This document shows, piece by piece, positions 20,801 through 28,800 of a stretch of DNA of 64,000 bases. The first letter of the stretch is position 1, and every line of letters starts with the position of its first letter. The notes under the pieces are model-generated. The model saw only the letters and a list, made by a program, of their open reading frames with translations, had not been told where the DNA came from and ran no database searches. Location: assembly GCF_022343555.1 (NCBI RefSeq), contig NZ_JAKQZH010000004.1, forward strand, positions 1 to 64,000, in the 5' to 3' direction. The position numbers were made by a program, and so were the translations under genes. This stretch comes from Marinobacter sp. C7. Its GTDB lineage: Bacteria; Pseudomonadota; Gammaproteobacteria; Pseudomonadales; Oleiphilaceae.

Positions 20801-21872
20801 CGAAGTTTTCCGGGTTCGGATTGGAACAACTGCCATCCACGGTTTGATTCAACGGATCGAACCAGAGGCTGTAGCTACCCGTCTCAACAGGGACATAGTA
20901 CGTAGCGGGGGTAAACGTCACGCACTGATAAAATACGTCCTGAACCAGATCACCTAATAGGTCCCGCAGGTTGCTCGAGATTTGTTCAGCGGTACACCCG
21001 AGTCCCTCACGAGTCAGTTCCGACAGACTCATACTCCCGCTCACGGTTTCACCCAGGATGGTACTGGCATTCTCCAGGGTCTGGTTGCCTATACGAAGCT
21101 GTTCACCCAGAGCACCGGAGAAAGCAAACGGCAGAATCTTTGTTTCTGCCAGTGGGTAGCTCTCATTGCAGTAATCCGGAACTTCCCCCAGACCCAGGCT
21201 TGCCCACCACTCGGCGAACTCACACCAACTGTCTTCGAAGAAACTGGTGAAGCCATCGAGAAACGCCGCACCCGCGGTGGTGGATGCCTCTTCGAACGTC
21301 AGTTCGTAGTTGGGGTCAAGCAGGGGGTTGCCCAGCTCTGCCTCGGTATAGCCCACGCCTGACCATGGCTCGTAATTCACCGATGGGTCGTAATACTGGG
21401 GGTTGTAAGCGCTGGATCTCATGAATCCGTAGGCACTGATCGGCGGTACAACCAGATAATCGTCATTTAGCCGCTGACCGTTGTACTCCCGGGTTCCGCC
21501 AGACTCCGGTGCAAGAAAGGTCTCAAAGAGGTAACCATAATTGGCGTTGCCAATGAGGCTGTTGGTGACGGTATCCTTGAAGCTCGCGAGCTCCTCATTA
21601 CCGAAGGTCGGTGCGGTCTCCTGGATAAGGTTTCCCAGCCACGTGGTCAACGTTTCATCGTCGGCGCGCCCATAGGCCGCACCACCGAAAAGCACCTCCA
21701 TATCCATATACCGGGAGTCGTCCATCAAAAACACGACGTTGTGCTTTACGCCCTGGCTGATGAACAAGGGGGTTTGAGACGGATTCAGGTCAGCACTGTA
21801 CCCAGCGGCCGGCAATACCAGACCAAAGGCGACCAGCAGATTGCGGATGGTCCTTGCGTAACGCGTGCTCAT
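17817..21872 (-). CDS. pilY1: PilY1-like type IV pilus tip protein, copy 1 (degenerate MIDAS)
   Basis: A 1351-residue secreted protein with a signal peptide (to about residue 27, AAGYSA). A von Willebrand A-like N-terminal part follows, then a C-terminal beta-propeller of the PilY1 type (about residues 800-1250). The MIDAS site reads DDSRYMD (residues 51-57), so the final Ser of DxSxS is Tyr. A calcium-loop-like sequence DLDADNLVD lies near 1070 and a second, DTNGDGVVNNQD, near 1275. PilY1 sits at the pilus tip with the minor pilins and acts in adhesion, surface sensing and retraction control. Last gene of minor-pilin operon 1; its start overlaps pilX by 4 bases. Confidence 0.9.
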   Translation of the reverse strand: MSTRYARTIRNLLVAFGLVLPAAGYSADLNPSQTPLFISQGVKHNVVFLMDDSRYMDMEVLFGGAAYGRADDETLTTWLGNLIQETAPTFGNEELASFKDTVTNSLIGNANYGYLFETFLAPESGGTREYNGQRLNDDYLVVPPISAYGFMRSSAYNPQYYDPSVNYEPWSGVGYTEAELGNPLLDPNYELTFEEASTTAGAAFLDGFTSFFEDSWCEFAEWWASLGLGEVPDYCNESYPLAETKILPFAFSGALGEQLRIGNQTLENASTILGETVSGSMSLSELTREGLGCTAEQISSNLRDLLGDLVQDVFYQCVTFTPATYYVPVETGSYSLWFDPLNQTVDGSCSNPNPENFASLVEQWSLENSLVFEDSDGNSFPGALAPDGRCLKKVTVNEEKTYNAGTDYERSFAEEMQNFSNWFQYHRRRHQSARFALAESLQSISGVRADLTVVNDQATPVAMLDTDDRSANGDFDTLLEKVFHAYDDVPATNESPLRGALDYVGTQYKRQNTGAPIQYECQRNYALMYTDGFASDYGAGQETLGDIASNYYSGNLRLDLPAGQVNVPGACIDGGDDSSLDCNSNLHMNTFGVLLGAKGSIYGREVDGTLYDSVADAYQAPPTWPDANDTTDPNIFSYQLDDVYRATVAGKGEIYNARLPGEITDGLNKALEDIDDQSGAAAAVTFSSATVESDSLIFSAIFNSRRWSGQLAARGLNSSNGRLVQDANGSYIGGVVWEAGAGLDQRSLDLSPRQIITYDPVNAQGEGFAWANLTSAQRADLLAGTEAMDSSAAETLAKQRLAYLRGDRRREVPSGEFRPRDSRLGDIVHSAPVFVDRPSMGWPDRAPYGLEGDRYSDFRNSSAISNRTPVVYVGANDGMLHAFEGTRAASGGKELFAYVPNLVFSSQQGEGLHYLTEPGYLHRYYVDLTPTVADAYIDVGDGTGDSWRTVLIGGLRAGGRGLFALDITDPDGVAESTAEDLAMWEFVDDDLGYITEPVNIMLTDLGTGYEWVAVFGNGLDAPSGRTGLFILRLEGGLDGNWTENADYWFLEMDPGPSGGMNADVRLIDLDADNLVDRIYGSDLDGRIWAFAYDADNDEWNSAYGGNSGPSPLFATPAGQPVTSAPMVVRNADVGTSVQNYPNLLVLFGTGRYLTQSDITSEQATQSFYAIWDSGVAQANWKGALLERDITETSTEDGIVRNLSDDAIVWNDKNNEHLGWYIDFDTRAGERVVMMPQVRGSTILFNTTIPPTNDCASNGASFRMLVDLDGTDPDRQVFDTNGDGVVNNQDQLASGFYYTGGILSMSRILGNVMFDNTAGGTGQLDDFTNENVVDFGDQTLRGRLGWRELISR

Positions 21873-22426
21873 AGCTCACCTGCGTAATAGACTTCAACTA
21901 TCCGGCGGGCATTTCCGCTGAATCCCCTGGACATGGCGACGATCCGGAATCCAAGCGGGCGGGCAGCGCCTGTCACCATATCCTGCCGTCCGGCCATCAC
22001 CACATCGGTCACCTGACTGACTCCGGCCACATCACCCACAAGCTCAATAAAATACCGGGGAACCGGCATACTCCGGCCCTCAAACGATTCAAGCCAGTCG
22101 TTGTAGGTGGTCGTAGCGGCAAAACTGTTGTTCTCTCCCCAGGCATCCGGATCATCAAAATCAGGCGCCGCGCCTGGCTCATACAGTGGGCCGTTGGTAT
22201 CAAAATCGGATAACACCACCAGACCGTCATCAATCCGGCGTTCGGCTTCCCGGATAACCTCCTCGGTAAGCTCAAGACTTACATCGCCTTCCCGCTGGGC
22301 GTTCACCATAAGCTCCTGCATGGTGACCCGATCCAGATTGCTGGAAGCCAGCAGGGTGAGCACCAGCAGAATCAGGAGGGTCATGACCAGGGCAACACCC
22401 CGCTGCTTCGGATACGGCGCCATCAA
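21869..22426 (-). CDS. pilX: PilX-like minor pilin, copy 1
   Basis: A 185-residue protein with a short leader (MMAPYPKQRG) and a hydrophobic helix VALVMTLLILLVLTLLASSN typical of PilX/GspK-like minor pilins that lack the Glu5 of major pilins. The C-terminus RIVEVYYAGEL is characteristic of the family. It overlaps pilW by 4 bases upstream and pilY1 by 4 bases downstream, so translation is probably coupled. It is expected to be part of the pilus tip priming complex. Confidence 0.88.
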   Translation of the reverse strand: MMAPYPKQRGVALVMTLLILLVLTLLASSNLDRVTMQELMVNAQREGDVSLELTEEVIREAERRIDDGLVVLSDFDTNGPLYEPGAAPDFDDPDAWGENNSFAATTTYNDWLESFEGRSMPVPRYFIELVGDVAGVSQVTDVVMAGRQDMVTGAARPLGFRIVAMSRGFSGNARRIVEVYYAGEL

Positions 22427-23505
22427 TTACCTCCGAAGATTCGGTTACGAACGCTGGCGGTGAAGGAATACTCGCGATACAGGGCACTGTCCGCGGGCGT
22501 CTGAAGACCGGTGGCAGCATTTGTGCAGGCCAGCCAGCCCGGGAAACAGACATCGACCGGGTCATCGCTCACACTGTCGTCCGTCGAGCGAACCAGCAGG
22601 CTGACGCGAACAGCGAGGGTCTGCGCCAGGACATCCTCGGCATCGGCATCACTGGGCGCGGGTGGATCACGCCATTCATCGACAGCCAGATCGTCGTTGG
22701 TGTCTACACCGATGAGCGTTCTCATATCGCGGATCTCGGCGACCAGTTCGACCGGATTGCCATAGCCATCGGCATTGCCACTGTTATTCGCTAGCAATGC
22801 CCTCTCGACCACCAGCGACCGGCGACCCTGATCGTCCGCCTGGATCGAATAGCGCGTTACCGAGGGGCGATAAATCTTCGCATTCTCGGTGTATTTTTTG
22901 GGCATCGTCTTGATCGCATTACCAGGATCAAACTTGCCTCCGGTGTTGTGCACGATCAGGTCGTTGCCACTATCGTTAACATTGGTGGCCTGAAAAATAT
23001 TGGCATTTTCGCAATCGGTAACCAGCAGAATATCGCCCTCCGCGAAGGATGAGGCATCGGTCACATGCAGCGATGCCGAATCCGCTGCCGGGACCTTGTC
23101 CACCCCGACTTCAGGCGCTCCGGAAATCCCTCGTAGAAGAACCACATGGGAGCCATCCACGATGGCATTGTTGGTATCCGCATCAGGATAGATTTCCAGC
23201 CCACGGCTGAAATCCAGCAGGTCTCCTGCCGAGGCTGCATTGAGGTTGTTCTGTACCGACGTGGCCGCCGACACGCACCCCCAGTAATCGGCGTTGCGTA
23301 TCTCCCGCCCGAGAATCATCGCGCCTTCGCGACCCGACTCCTGCACATTGGCAACGGCGCGACTGAGGGCAAACGACTGCTTGTTAGTCACAAATATCTG
23401 GGTCAGACCAGCCATGAGGATGAGACCAAGGGTCATGGAGATCATCAGCTCGATCAGCGACAGGCCGCGCTGATCAGGTGACATAGGCAACCGCACGTCA
23501 GGCAT
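22423..23505 (-). CDS. pilW: PilW-like minor pilin, copy 1
   Basis: A 360-residue large minor pilin. The prepilin peptidase site is RG|LSLIELMISMTLGLILMAGLTQIFVTNKQSF, with the hydrophobic N-terminal helix following. The globular part contains cysteines in YWGCVSA, VTDCENAN and DVCFPGWLACTN, probably paired in the periplasm. It overlaps pilV by 8 bases and pilX by 4. Start may be the Met at residue 8. Confidence 0.9.
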   Translation of the reverse strand: MPDVRLPMSPDQRGLSLIELMISMTLGLILMAGLTQIFVTNKQSFALSRAVANVQESGREGAMILGREIRNADYWGCVSAATSVQNNLNAASAGDLLDFSRGLEIYPDADTNNAIVDGSHVVLLRGISGAPEVGVDKVPAADSASLHVTDASSFAEGDILLVTDCENANIFQATNVNDSGNDLIVHNTGGKFDPGNAIKTMPKKYTENAKIYRPSVTRYSIQADDQGRRSLVVERALLANNSGNADGYGNPVELVAEIRDMRTLIGVDTNDDLAVDEWRDPPAPSDADAEDVLAQTLAVRVSLLVRSTDDSVSDDPVDVCFPGWLACTNAATGLQTPADSALYREYSFTASVRNRIFGGN

Positions 23506-23974
23506 TGGTCAGCCTCGCTCTCAATATAAATTCGTGCTCAGCCAATTCACTGCCTGTGCCATTGCCATCGGCGTCTGTTAGCTCTCGACCTTCTCGCTCC
23601 TGCCAATTGAGAGTAATGGTGACAACACCGCTGGACATCTCGACGGCGCCCTTTCCCTCCGGCAGCTCTCGTTCCAGTTTCTGGCACCAGAGACTGCGAT
23701 CCATGGCCGCAATATCCGTCGAGCTGGGTGAAGCCGAGACCGCACTGCTGCATTGGGCCGACGTCATGGGATACTCATCCCATTGGCTCGGATTGGCTCG
23801 CATCCGCTCCACCATATCCGCCGCCAACAGGTTAGCCCGGGTACGGATGTCCGCATTGGTATTCATTTTCAACGCGAAAATCTGCATGCCCCCCACCCCA
23901 AGCAGGCCGATCGCAAAGATCAGTACCGCGACCAGGATCTCGATCATCCCGGCACCACGTTGTTGCCTGATCAT
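23498..23974 (-). CDS. pilV: PilV-like minor pilin, copy 1
   Basis: A 158-residue minor pilin with the cleavage site and helix QRGAGMIEILVAVLIFAIGLLGVGGMQIFALK, which is diagnostic of PilV. Two cysteines, in SAQCSS and LWCQKL, may form a disulfide. It overlaps the upstream GspH-type pilin gene by 4 bases and pilW by 8, part of a tightly packed five-gene operon. Confidence 0.9.
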   Translation of the reverse strand: MIRQQRGAGMIEILVAVLIFAIGLLGVGGMQIFALKMNTNADIRTRANLLAADMVERMRANPSQWDEYPMTSAQCSSAVSASPSSTDIAAMDRSLWCQKLERELPEGKGAVEMSSGVVTITLNWQEREGRELTDADGNGTGSELAEHEFILRARLTNA

Positions 23975-24483
23975 CCGCCACCTCCGCAGGCAACACTTTC
24001 AGTCCGGATCTGGCCACCGCCGTTGATTTCGAGGATTTGCCCTTCCGGAAGATCATCTGCGCAAAACGTGAGGCTGTAGGCCTGCTCGTCGATAGCAAAA
24101 CCGCCGCCGTCAAAACCGAAGGGGGCAGTCGCAAGCGTGGTAGAGGCACCAGCTATCGATACGGAATTTCCGGGCCCGGGAATCAGCCGAATGACTTCCG
24201 AGTCCGCTCGAGTCCCATCGTTATTTTCGTCGCGCCAGATAGCGACCCCGGAGGTCCAGGAAGTACCCTCCAGAGGGGAGACCCAGACCCGATCGGATCG
24301 CCGTAACGCCTCGCTTCGAGCCTGGCTAACCACGCCAAGCACCTGGTTGGTCGTGGCCGTCAGGCGGTTTTGCTGGATCAGGGTCAGGAAAGAGGGGATG
24401 GCCCAGGTGACCACGATGGCGAGGACCGCCAGCGTGATGACCAGTTCTATCAAAGTAAAGCCATCTGAACGTGAGTAAGCCAT
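23971..24483 (-). CDS. fimU: FimU/GspH-type minor pilin, copy 1
   Basis: A 170-residue pseudopilin with N-terminal methylation site DG|FTLIELVITLAVLAIVVTWAIPSF and a GspH/FimT-like globular domain that ends in two Cys (TFCADDLPEG and ESVACGGGG), probably bridged. First gene of minor-pilin operon 1. FimU in Pseudomonas links the tip complex to the major pilin. The 250-base AT-rich gap upstream is shared with the divergent fimT-like gene and must hold both promoters. Confidence 0.87.
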   Translation of the reverse strand: MAYSRSDGFTLIELVITLAVLAIVVTWAIPSFLTLIQQNRLTATTNQVLGVVSQARSEALRRSDRVWVSPLEGTSWTSGVAIWRDENNDGTRADSEVIRLIPGPGNSVSIAGASTTLATAPFGFDGGGFAIDEQAYSLTFCADDLPEGQILEINGGGQIRTESVACGGGG

Positions 24484-24733
24484 GCAAAACCCTCAAGACT
24501 CTGGCGGACAGCCACATGCCCTTTTATAAAGCCCACCTTGTCATGAGTTTGCTAGGTAAAGCAGTGCCCTTAAACCTTTTAAAAGGCCATTTTTTTAAAC
24601 TTTTACATTGCTATAACTACTGAATCTAAGCAGGTAATAATACAGCCCACTTTCATATTAGTAAGAAACCGGTTTAAGATTGCCGTGGGCAGGAAGCCCA
24701 GTAGATCGATAGAACTGGACAAGGAATCGTCTG
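24484..24733. promoter_or_regulatory. Divergent promoter region between minor-pilin operon 1 and the fimT-like gene
   Basis: This 250-base stretch is far more AT-rich than its surroundings and has a 12-bp palindrome CCTTTTAAAAGG near 24575-24586. I could not assign a convincing -35/-10 pair or a sigma-54 site (TGGCAC-N5-TTGC) on either strand. It probably carries regulated pilin promoters. Confidence 0.45.
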
Positions 24734-25297
24734 ATGCGACAAAACATCTCGTGCAGCGGCTTCACGCTTGTGGAGTTGCTGGTCACGCTCACCATTGTTG
24801 CTGTAATCGCCAGTATTACGGTGCCCTCCATGGACAACTTCATCCGCCAATCCAACCGGCATGCGGCGGTCAGTGACATGATCGGCTTGATTAATCTCGC
24901 CCGAAATACGGCGATTATGGAGCAACAAACCGTCACCTTATGCCCACTCGATGAAAACGGTGAGTGCGGCCACGATTGGTCCGGCACAATCACCGTATTC
25001 CGGGATCCGGAGTCCGACAAGATACTCAATGATGCGACCGAAGTGATTCGGGTTGCTCAATCCCACAAGGGCGGTGATTGGATCGCGAATACAGCTTCGC
25101 GTCCCTACTTCCGGTTCATGCCAACCGGGATTGCAAATTATGCGATCGGCAATATGGTCTGGTGCCCTTCGAGCCGGGAAATGAACTCGGCAGCTCAGCT
25201 TGTGGTTAATCGGGGCGGGAGGGTGCGAGTGTCAGAGGATAATGATGGTGACGGGGTTCCGGAGGACAATAAAGGACATCCCATTACATGTAACTAA
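24734..25297 (+). CDS. fimT: FimT-like minor pilin (GspH domain), on the opposite strand to both pilin operons
   Basis: A 187-residue pseudopilin: leader MRQNISCSG, then FTLVELLVTLTIVAVIASITVPSMDNFIR and a GspH domain with cysteines in TLCPLDENGECG, VWCPSS and the C-terminal ITCN. A late DNDGDGVPEDN segment resembles a calcium-binding loop. FimT proteins in some relatives bind DNA during natural transformation; whether this one does is unknown. It is a single gene between the two minor-pilin operons and converges on pilE across a strong terminator. Confidence 0.85.
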   Translation: MRQNISCSGFTLVELLVTLTIVAVIASITVPSMDNFIRQSNRHAAVSDMIGLINLARNTAIMEQQTVTLCPLDENGECGHDWSGTITVFRDPESDKILNDATEVIRVAQSHKGGDWIANTASRPYFRFMPTGIANYAIGNMVWCPSSREMNSAAQLVVNRGGRVRVSEDNDGDGVPEDNKGHPITCN

Positions 25298-25324
25298 AAA
25301 GGGGCGCCTTCGGGCGCCCCTTTT
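25296..25324. terminator. Bidirectional intrinsic terminator between fimT and pilE
   Basis: Stem GGGGCGCC/GGCGCCCC with a TTCG tetraloop, flanked by an A-run on the left and a T-run on the right, so it can stop transcription from both the plus-strand fimT-like gene and the minus-strand pilE. Confidence 0.92.
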
Positions 25325-25338
25325 GTATCAACGCCGGG

Positions 25339-25806
25339 CTACTTGGACCAGGTGTCCTCACCTGACTCTATTCCACTGGCATTGTTCTTGTCCCAGGCTC
25401 GCGCTCCGGTTGAGGACAACTGGAGGAATCCATCTCCCGCCTGCGCCCCTTTCGGAACTGCACGCAAGACGTATGAATTGGCCTTCAGGTCGTATATGTA
25501 CAGATCATAGTACTTGGTATTGCCATCGAGAGGCGCCTCGTCCGGAAACAAACTGGCGGGCGGCGAGGTAGCCGTCGTAGTGATTGGGTTTGTTCCGCCG
25601 TCTGCACCCAGGTAACTGCCGTTCTGTGTGTAGTAGCGCTCCATGGCACTCCCAAAGGACATCAATGCACCCTGAGCATCCCCTCTCCTGGTGCTTTTCA
25701 CCTGTTCCTGATAACTGGGATACGCAATCGCCGCAATGATCCCGATAATTGCCACGACAATCATCAGTTCGATCAACGTAAAACCCTTGGCCTTCATGCG
25801 GTACAT
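25339..25806 (-). CDS. pilE: PilE-like type IV pilin
   Basis: A 155-residue type IV pilin with the classic cleavage site KAKG|FTLIELMIVVAIIGIIAAIAYPSYQEQVKSTRR and a small globular domain. No cysteine pair is visible near the C-terminus. The ATG at 25806 has AAGGGG just upstream; Met 4 is the alternative. It follows pilY1 copy 2 by 10 bases, as pilE follows pilY1/pilY2 in Pseudomonas. It is likely a minor pilin of the tip complex rather than the major pilin PilA. Confidence 0.92.
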   Translation of the reverse strand: MYRMKAKGFTLIELMIVVAIIGIIAAIAYPSYQEQVKSTRRGDAQGALMSFGSAMERYYTQNGSYLGADGGTNPITTTATSPPASLFPDEAPLDGNTKYYDLYIYDLKANSYVLRAVPKGAQAGDGFLQLSSTGARAWDKNNASGIESGEDTWSK

Positions 25807-25816
25807 CTACATCCCC

Positions 25817-28800
25817 TTAAAAGTCGATTAACTCACGCCAGCCGAGACGACCAGCTCGATTGGTGTCCTCACCGTAATCCACCTCACGCTGATCCGGTTG
25901 TCCGTTCAGGTTTTGATAGTACTGGCTATTTCCGAGGATACCGGTTGCACCCGTTGAGCTATTGGAGATTTTCTGCCCCGCATATATACCCTCATCCGAG
26001 GAGATCACACCGTCATTATTGGCATCGAAAACTGCAAAAGGAGGATCAACACCATCCATCGTAACGGACATGAACCAGCTGGTTCCGCCAGAGGCACAGG
26101 CAGCACTGTTCGGAGTATAGGTTTCGAAGAACAGGATTTCTCCCCGGAACTTCGGTGGGTTCAACACCCGCTCCCCGGACTCGGGAAGGTCCATGAACCA
26201 ACCATACTCCCGCGCCACTTCCCCGGCCCAGTCGATGGTACCCCCAGTGATGTTTCTCAGAGAACCACCAGTTTCGGCTATCAGCTGCTCTTGCAGATCA
26301 TCACGGGTTAACTGGGAATCGCCGCGGTCCCAGACAGCATACATCGATTGGTCGCTTGTATCCGTCAAATCCCCGTTTTCAAAATATTTACCGGTGCCAA
26401 AATAGACCAGGTAGTCTTCACCCGATCCGCCCTCTGTCCCTTCGGGCGACAGAGTGTTCCTCAACACCAGCGGGCGCTGAGAGATCGGCTGGAAACGGTC
26501 ATCGATCCCGTCGCTATCCGTATCTGCAGACAGCGTCTGGAACAGCGGGAGGGCGGCACTACCCTGATTACCGCTTCCGGTATACGCCGACCCCCAATTG
26601 CCGGGATTGGATCCGGTCACATCAAACACCCAAAGGTTCCCTTGCAGATCGCCCCCATAAATCCGATCGACGACTCGATCACCATTGGTATCGATGGCAT
26701 TAACAGCCCCTAGCCCGCCGGTGTCACCCACTTTGAGAAACTCATAATCATTCGGAGTTCCGTTGGCTCCACTGGTCCACTCACCGTCCAGCCCACCGTC
26801 CATATACAGGATCAAAAGGCCGGTCTCGTCATCAGCCGCATTACTTCCGTCACCGTTATTGAATCCGTTACCCAGAACCAACGCCCAGCGATTGTTATTC
26901 ATCATAACAACAACAGGCTGCTCAAGCTGGTAGTTCATCTGGGGGAGATCCGTATCATCGAACTCCCACAACACCAGATCACTTGCGTTCGCCTCTGAGA
27001 AATTCGAAGGGTTGGTCACGTCCAGCGCGAAGAGCCCGGCACCACCACCTCGCAACCCGCCAATGAGAACAGTTCTCCAGGCGGGAGTGCCACCAGAGGT
27101 TCCTGGCATATAAACATCAACAGCCTGAGGTGAGAGGTCAACATAGTACCTGTGACGATAAGCCGGGTCTGTCAGGTAGTGAAGGCCCTCGTTCTGTGAT
27201 GTGGAGAAGATAGACCGCGGTACATATGCCAACAGTTCATCTCCACCACCGTTGCTAGAGCTCTCAACCGCTTTAAAGCCGTGCAGCATTCCATCATTCG
27301 ACCCCACATAAACCATGGGAGTCCGCTCAACATTCGTCGCATTTCCCCTGAACGCGGAGTAGCGGAAAGCTTCAGTACCAAAGGGGGCAGCATCCGGCCA
27401 ATTCATTCGAGGTGCGCCGACAAACAGAGGCGTGGAGTTTACGATGTCTCCGAGCAAGCCGTCGCGATTGCGTAATTGTTGTCCGTCGTAACTGGTATCT
27501 CCGCGCAGATAGGCCAATCGCTCCTCGCCGAAGGAGTCAGAATCACCATTCGGATCGGTACCAAGATCAGCTTGTTGACCTGTATCCAGACTCGCCCATT
27601 GGAAGGGCACGCCATCAGCGGCCGTGTTGCTGTAAGTCAGAATGGTGCGTTGGGACGGTTGTTGGCCGCTAAGCTGCTCAGCAGCACTCCAGGACCGAGA
27701 CGAAGAAATCGCACCCGTGGACGGGTTAAGAGCGCGGGCCTCGACATCGCCACTCCAGGATGTGGAGTTGAATAGCGCACTGAATATCAGGCTGTCTGAT
27801 TCCAGAGTCGCACTGTTGAAGGTAACACCTGATGCGCTACCGAGAGATGAGACGATATCCCGAATTGTCGCAGACAACTCTGATTGCAGCTGGGCTGGTG
27901 TATTGGCGTTGTATATATCACCCCTGCCATTCACCGCAGCGTGGTAAAGATCGTCGATCTGAACAGCATCTGCGGGCAAACCGACATCTGGCCAGGAGGG
28001 TGCTGCAGAATACGCATCTGATACCTTGTCGTAGGTCTTCGACTCCCCATCGACATTGTAGTCTTGCCCAAAAATCGTACCTTTTGCGCCCAGACCGACA
28101 GTGTAAGTGTTAATGTGTAGATCGGCATTACAGTCGACAGATGCCGGCGGAGTTTGGGTCTCATCGGCACAAATGGCTGGGACAGCAACTGCCCCTGTTG
28201 GCGTAATATCTGTCCTGGGATTTTCGGTGTACATGCTGAACGCAATGTCGGCCAGGGTATTCGAGTAGGCATCCTGGTATGGCGCACCTGCACTTCCGTC
28301 GGCGTTTGCCACGCCGGTGAAGTCGGTATCGGTCGCATACCCATCGGTGAAGAGTAACGTGAAATTCTTCTGGCACTCGTATTGGATTGGCGCGCTCTCG
28401 CCAGTTCGCTGGAACTGAGTGCGCGCGTGGTTCAGGGTAGAACGCAGAGCGGTGCCTCCGCTCCCCACGTGGTTGTAGATGTCTCCGAGAAACGCTTGCT
28501 GATCCGATACTGTATCAAGATCATACATATCGACCGTTCTCTGGTTATTAATCCAGAAAACACCGGTTTGAATCCCCCCAATTCCCTGGAACGCGCTCGC
28601 GAGGCCACCACGCATCGCCTGATGACGGCGCCGGTAATAGGTGAACCAGTTCGAAAAGTTCTGCAGTTCCTCAGCATAGGTTCTTCCAGAGGGATAAGAA
28701 GTGACTGTGCTCCTTATCTCAACCTTTTTGAGGCATTTTCCGTCTGGAGTGAGGGCAAAATCTGATTCAGAATCGCCCGGGAAGTCGAAGGCTCCCGGAG

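Noticed and set aside
21310..21320. TGGGGTCAAG inside pilY1 as another repeat copy
   Set aside because: Only the first few bases match and there is no opposite arm.
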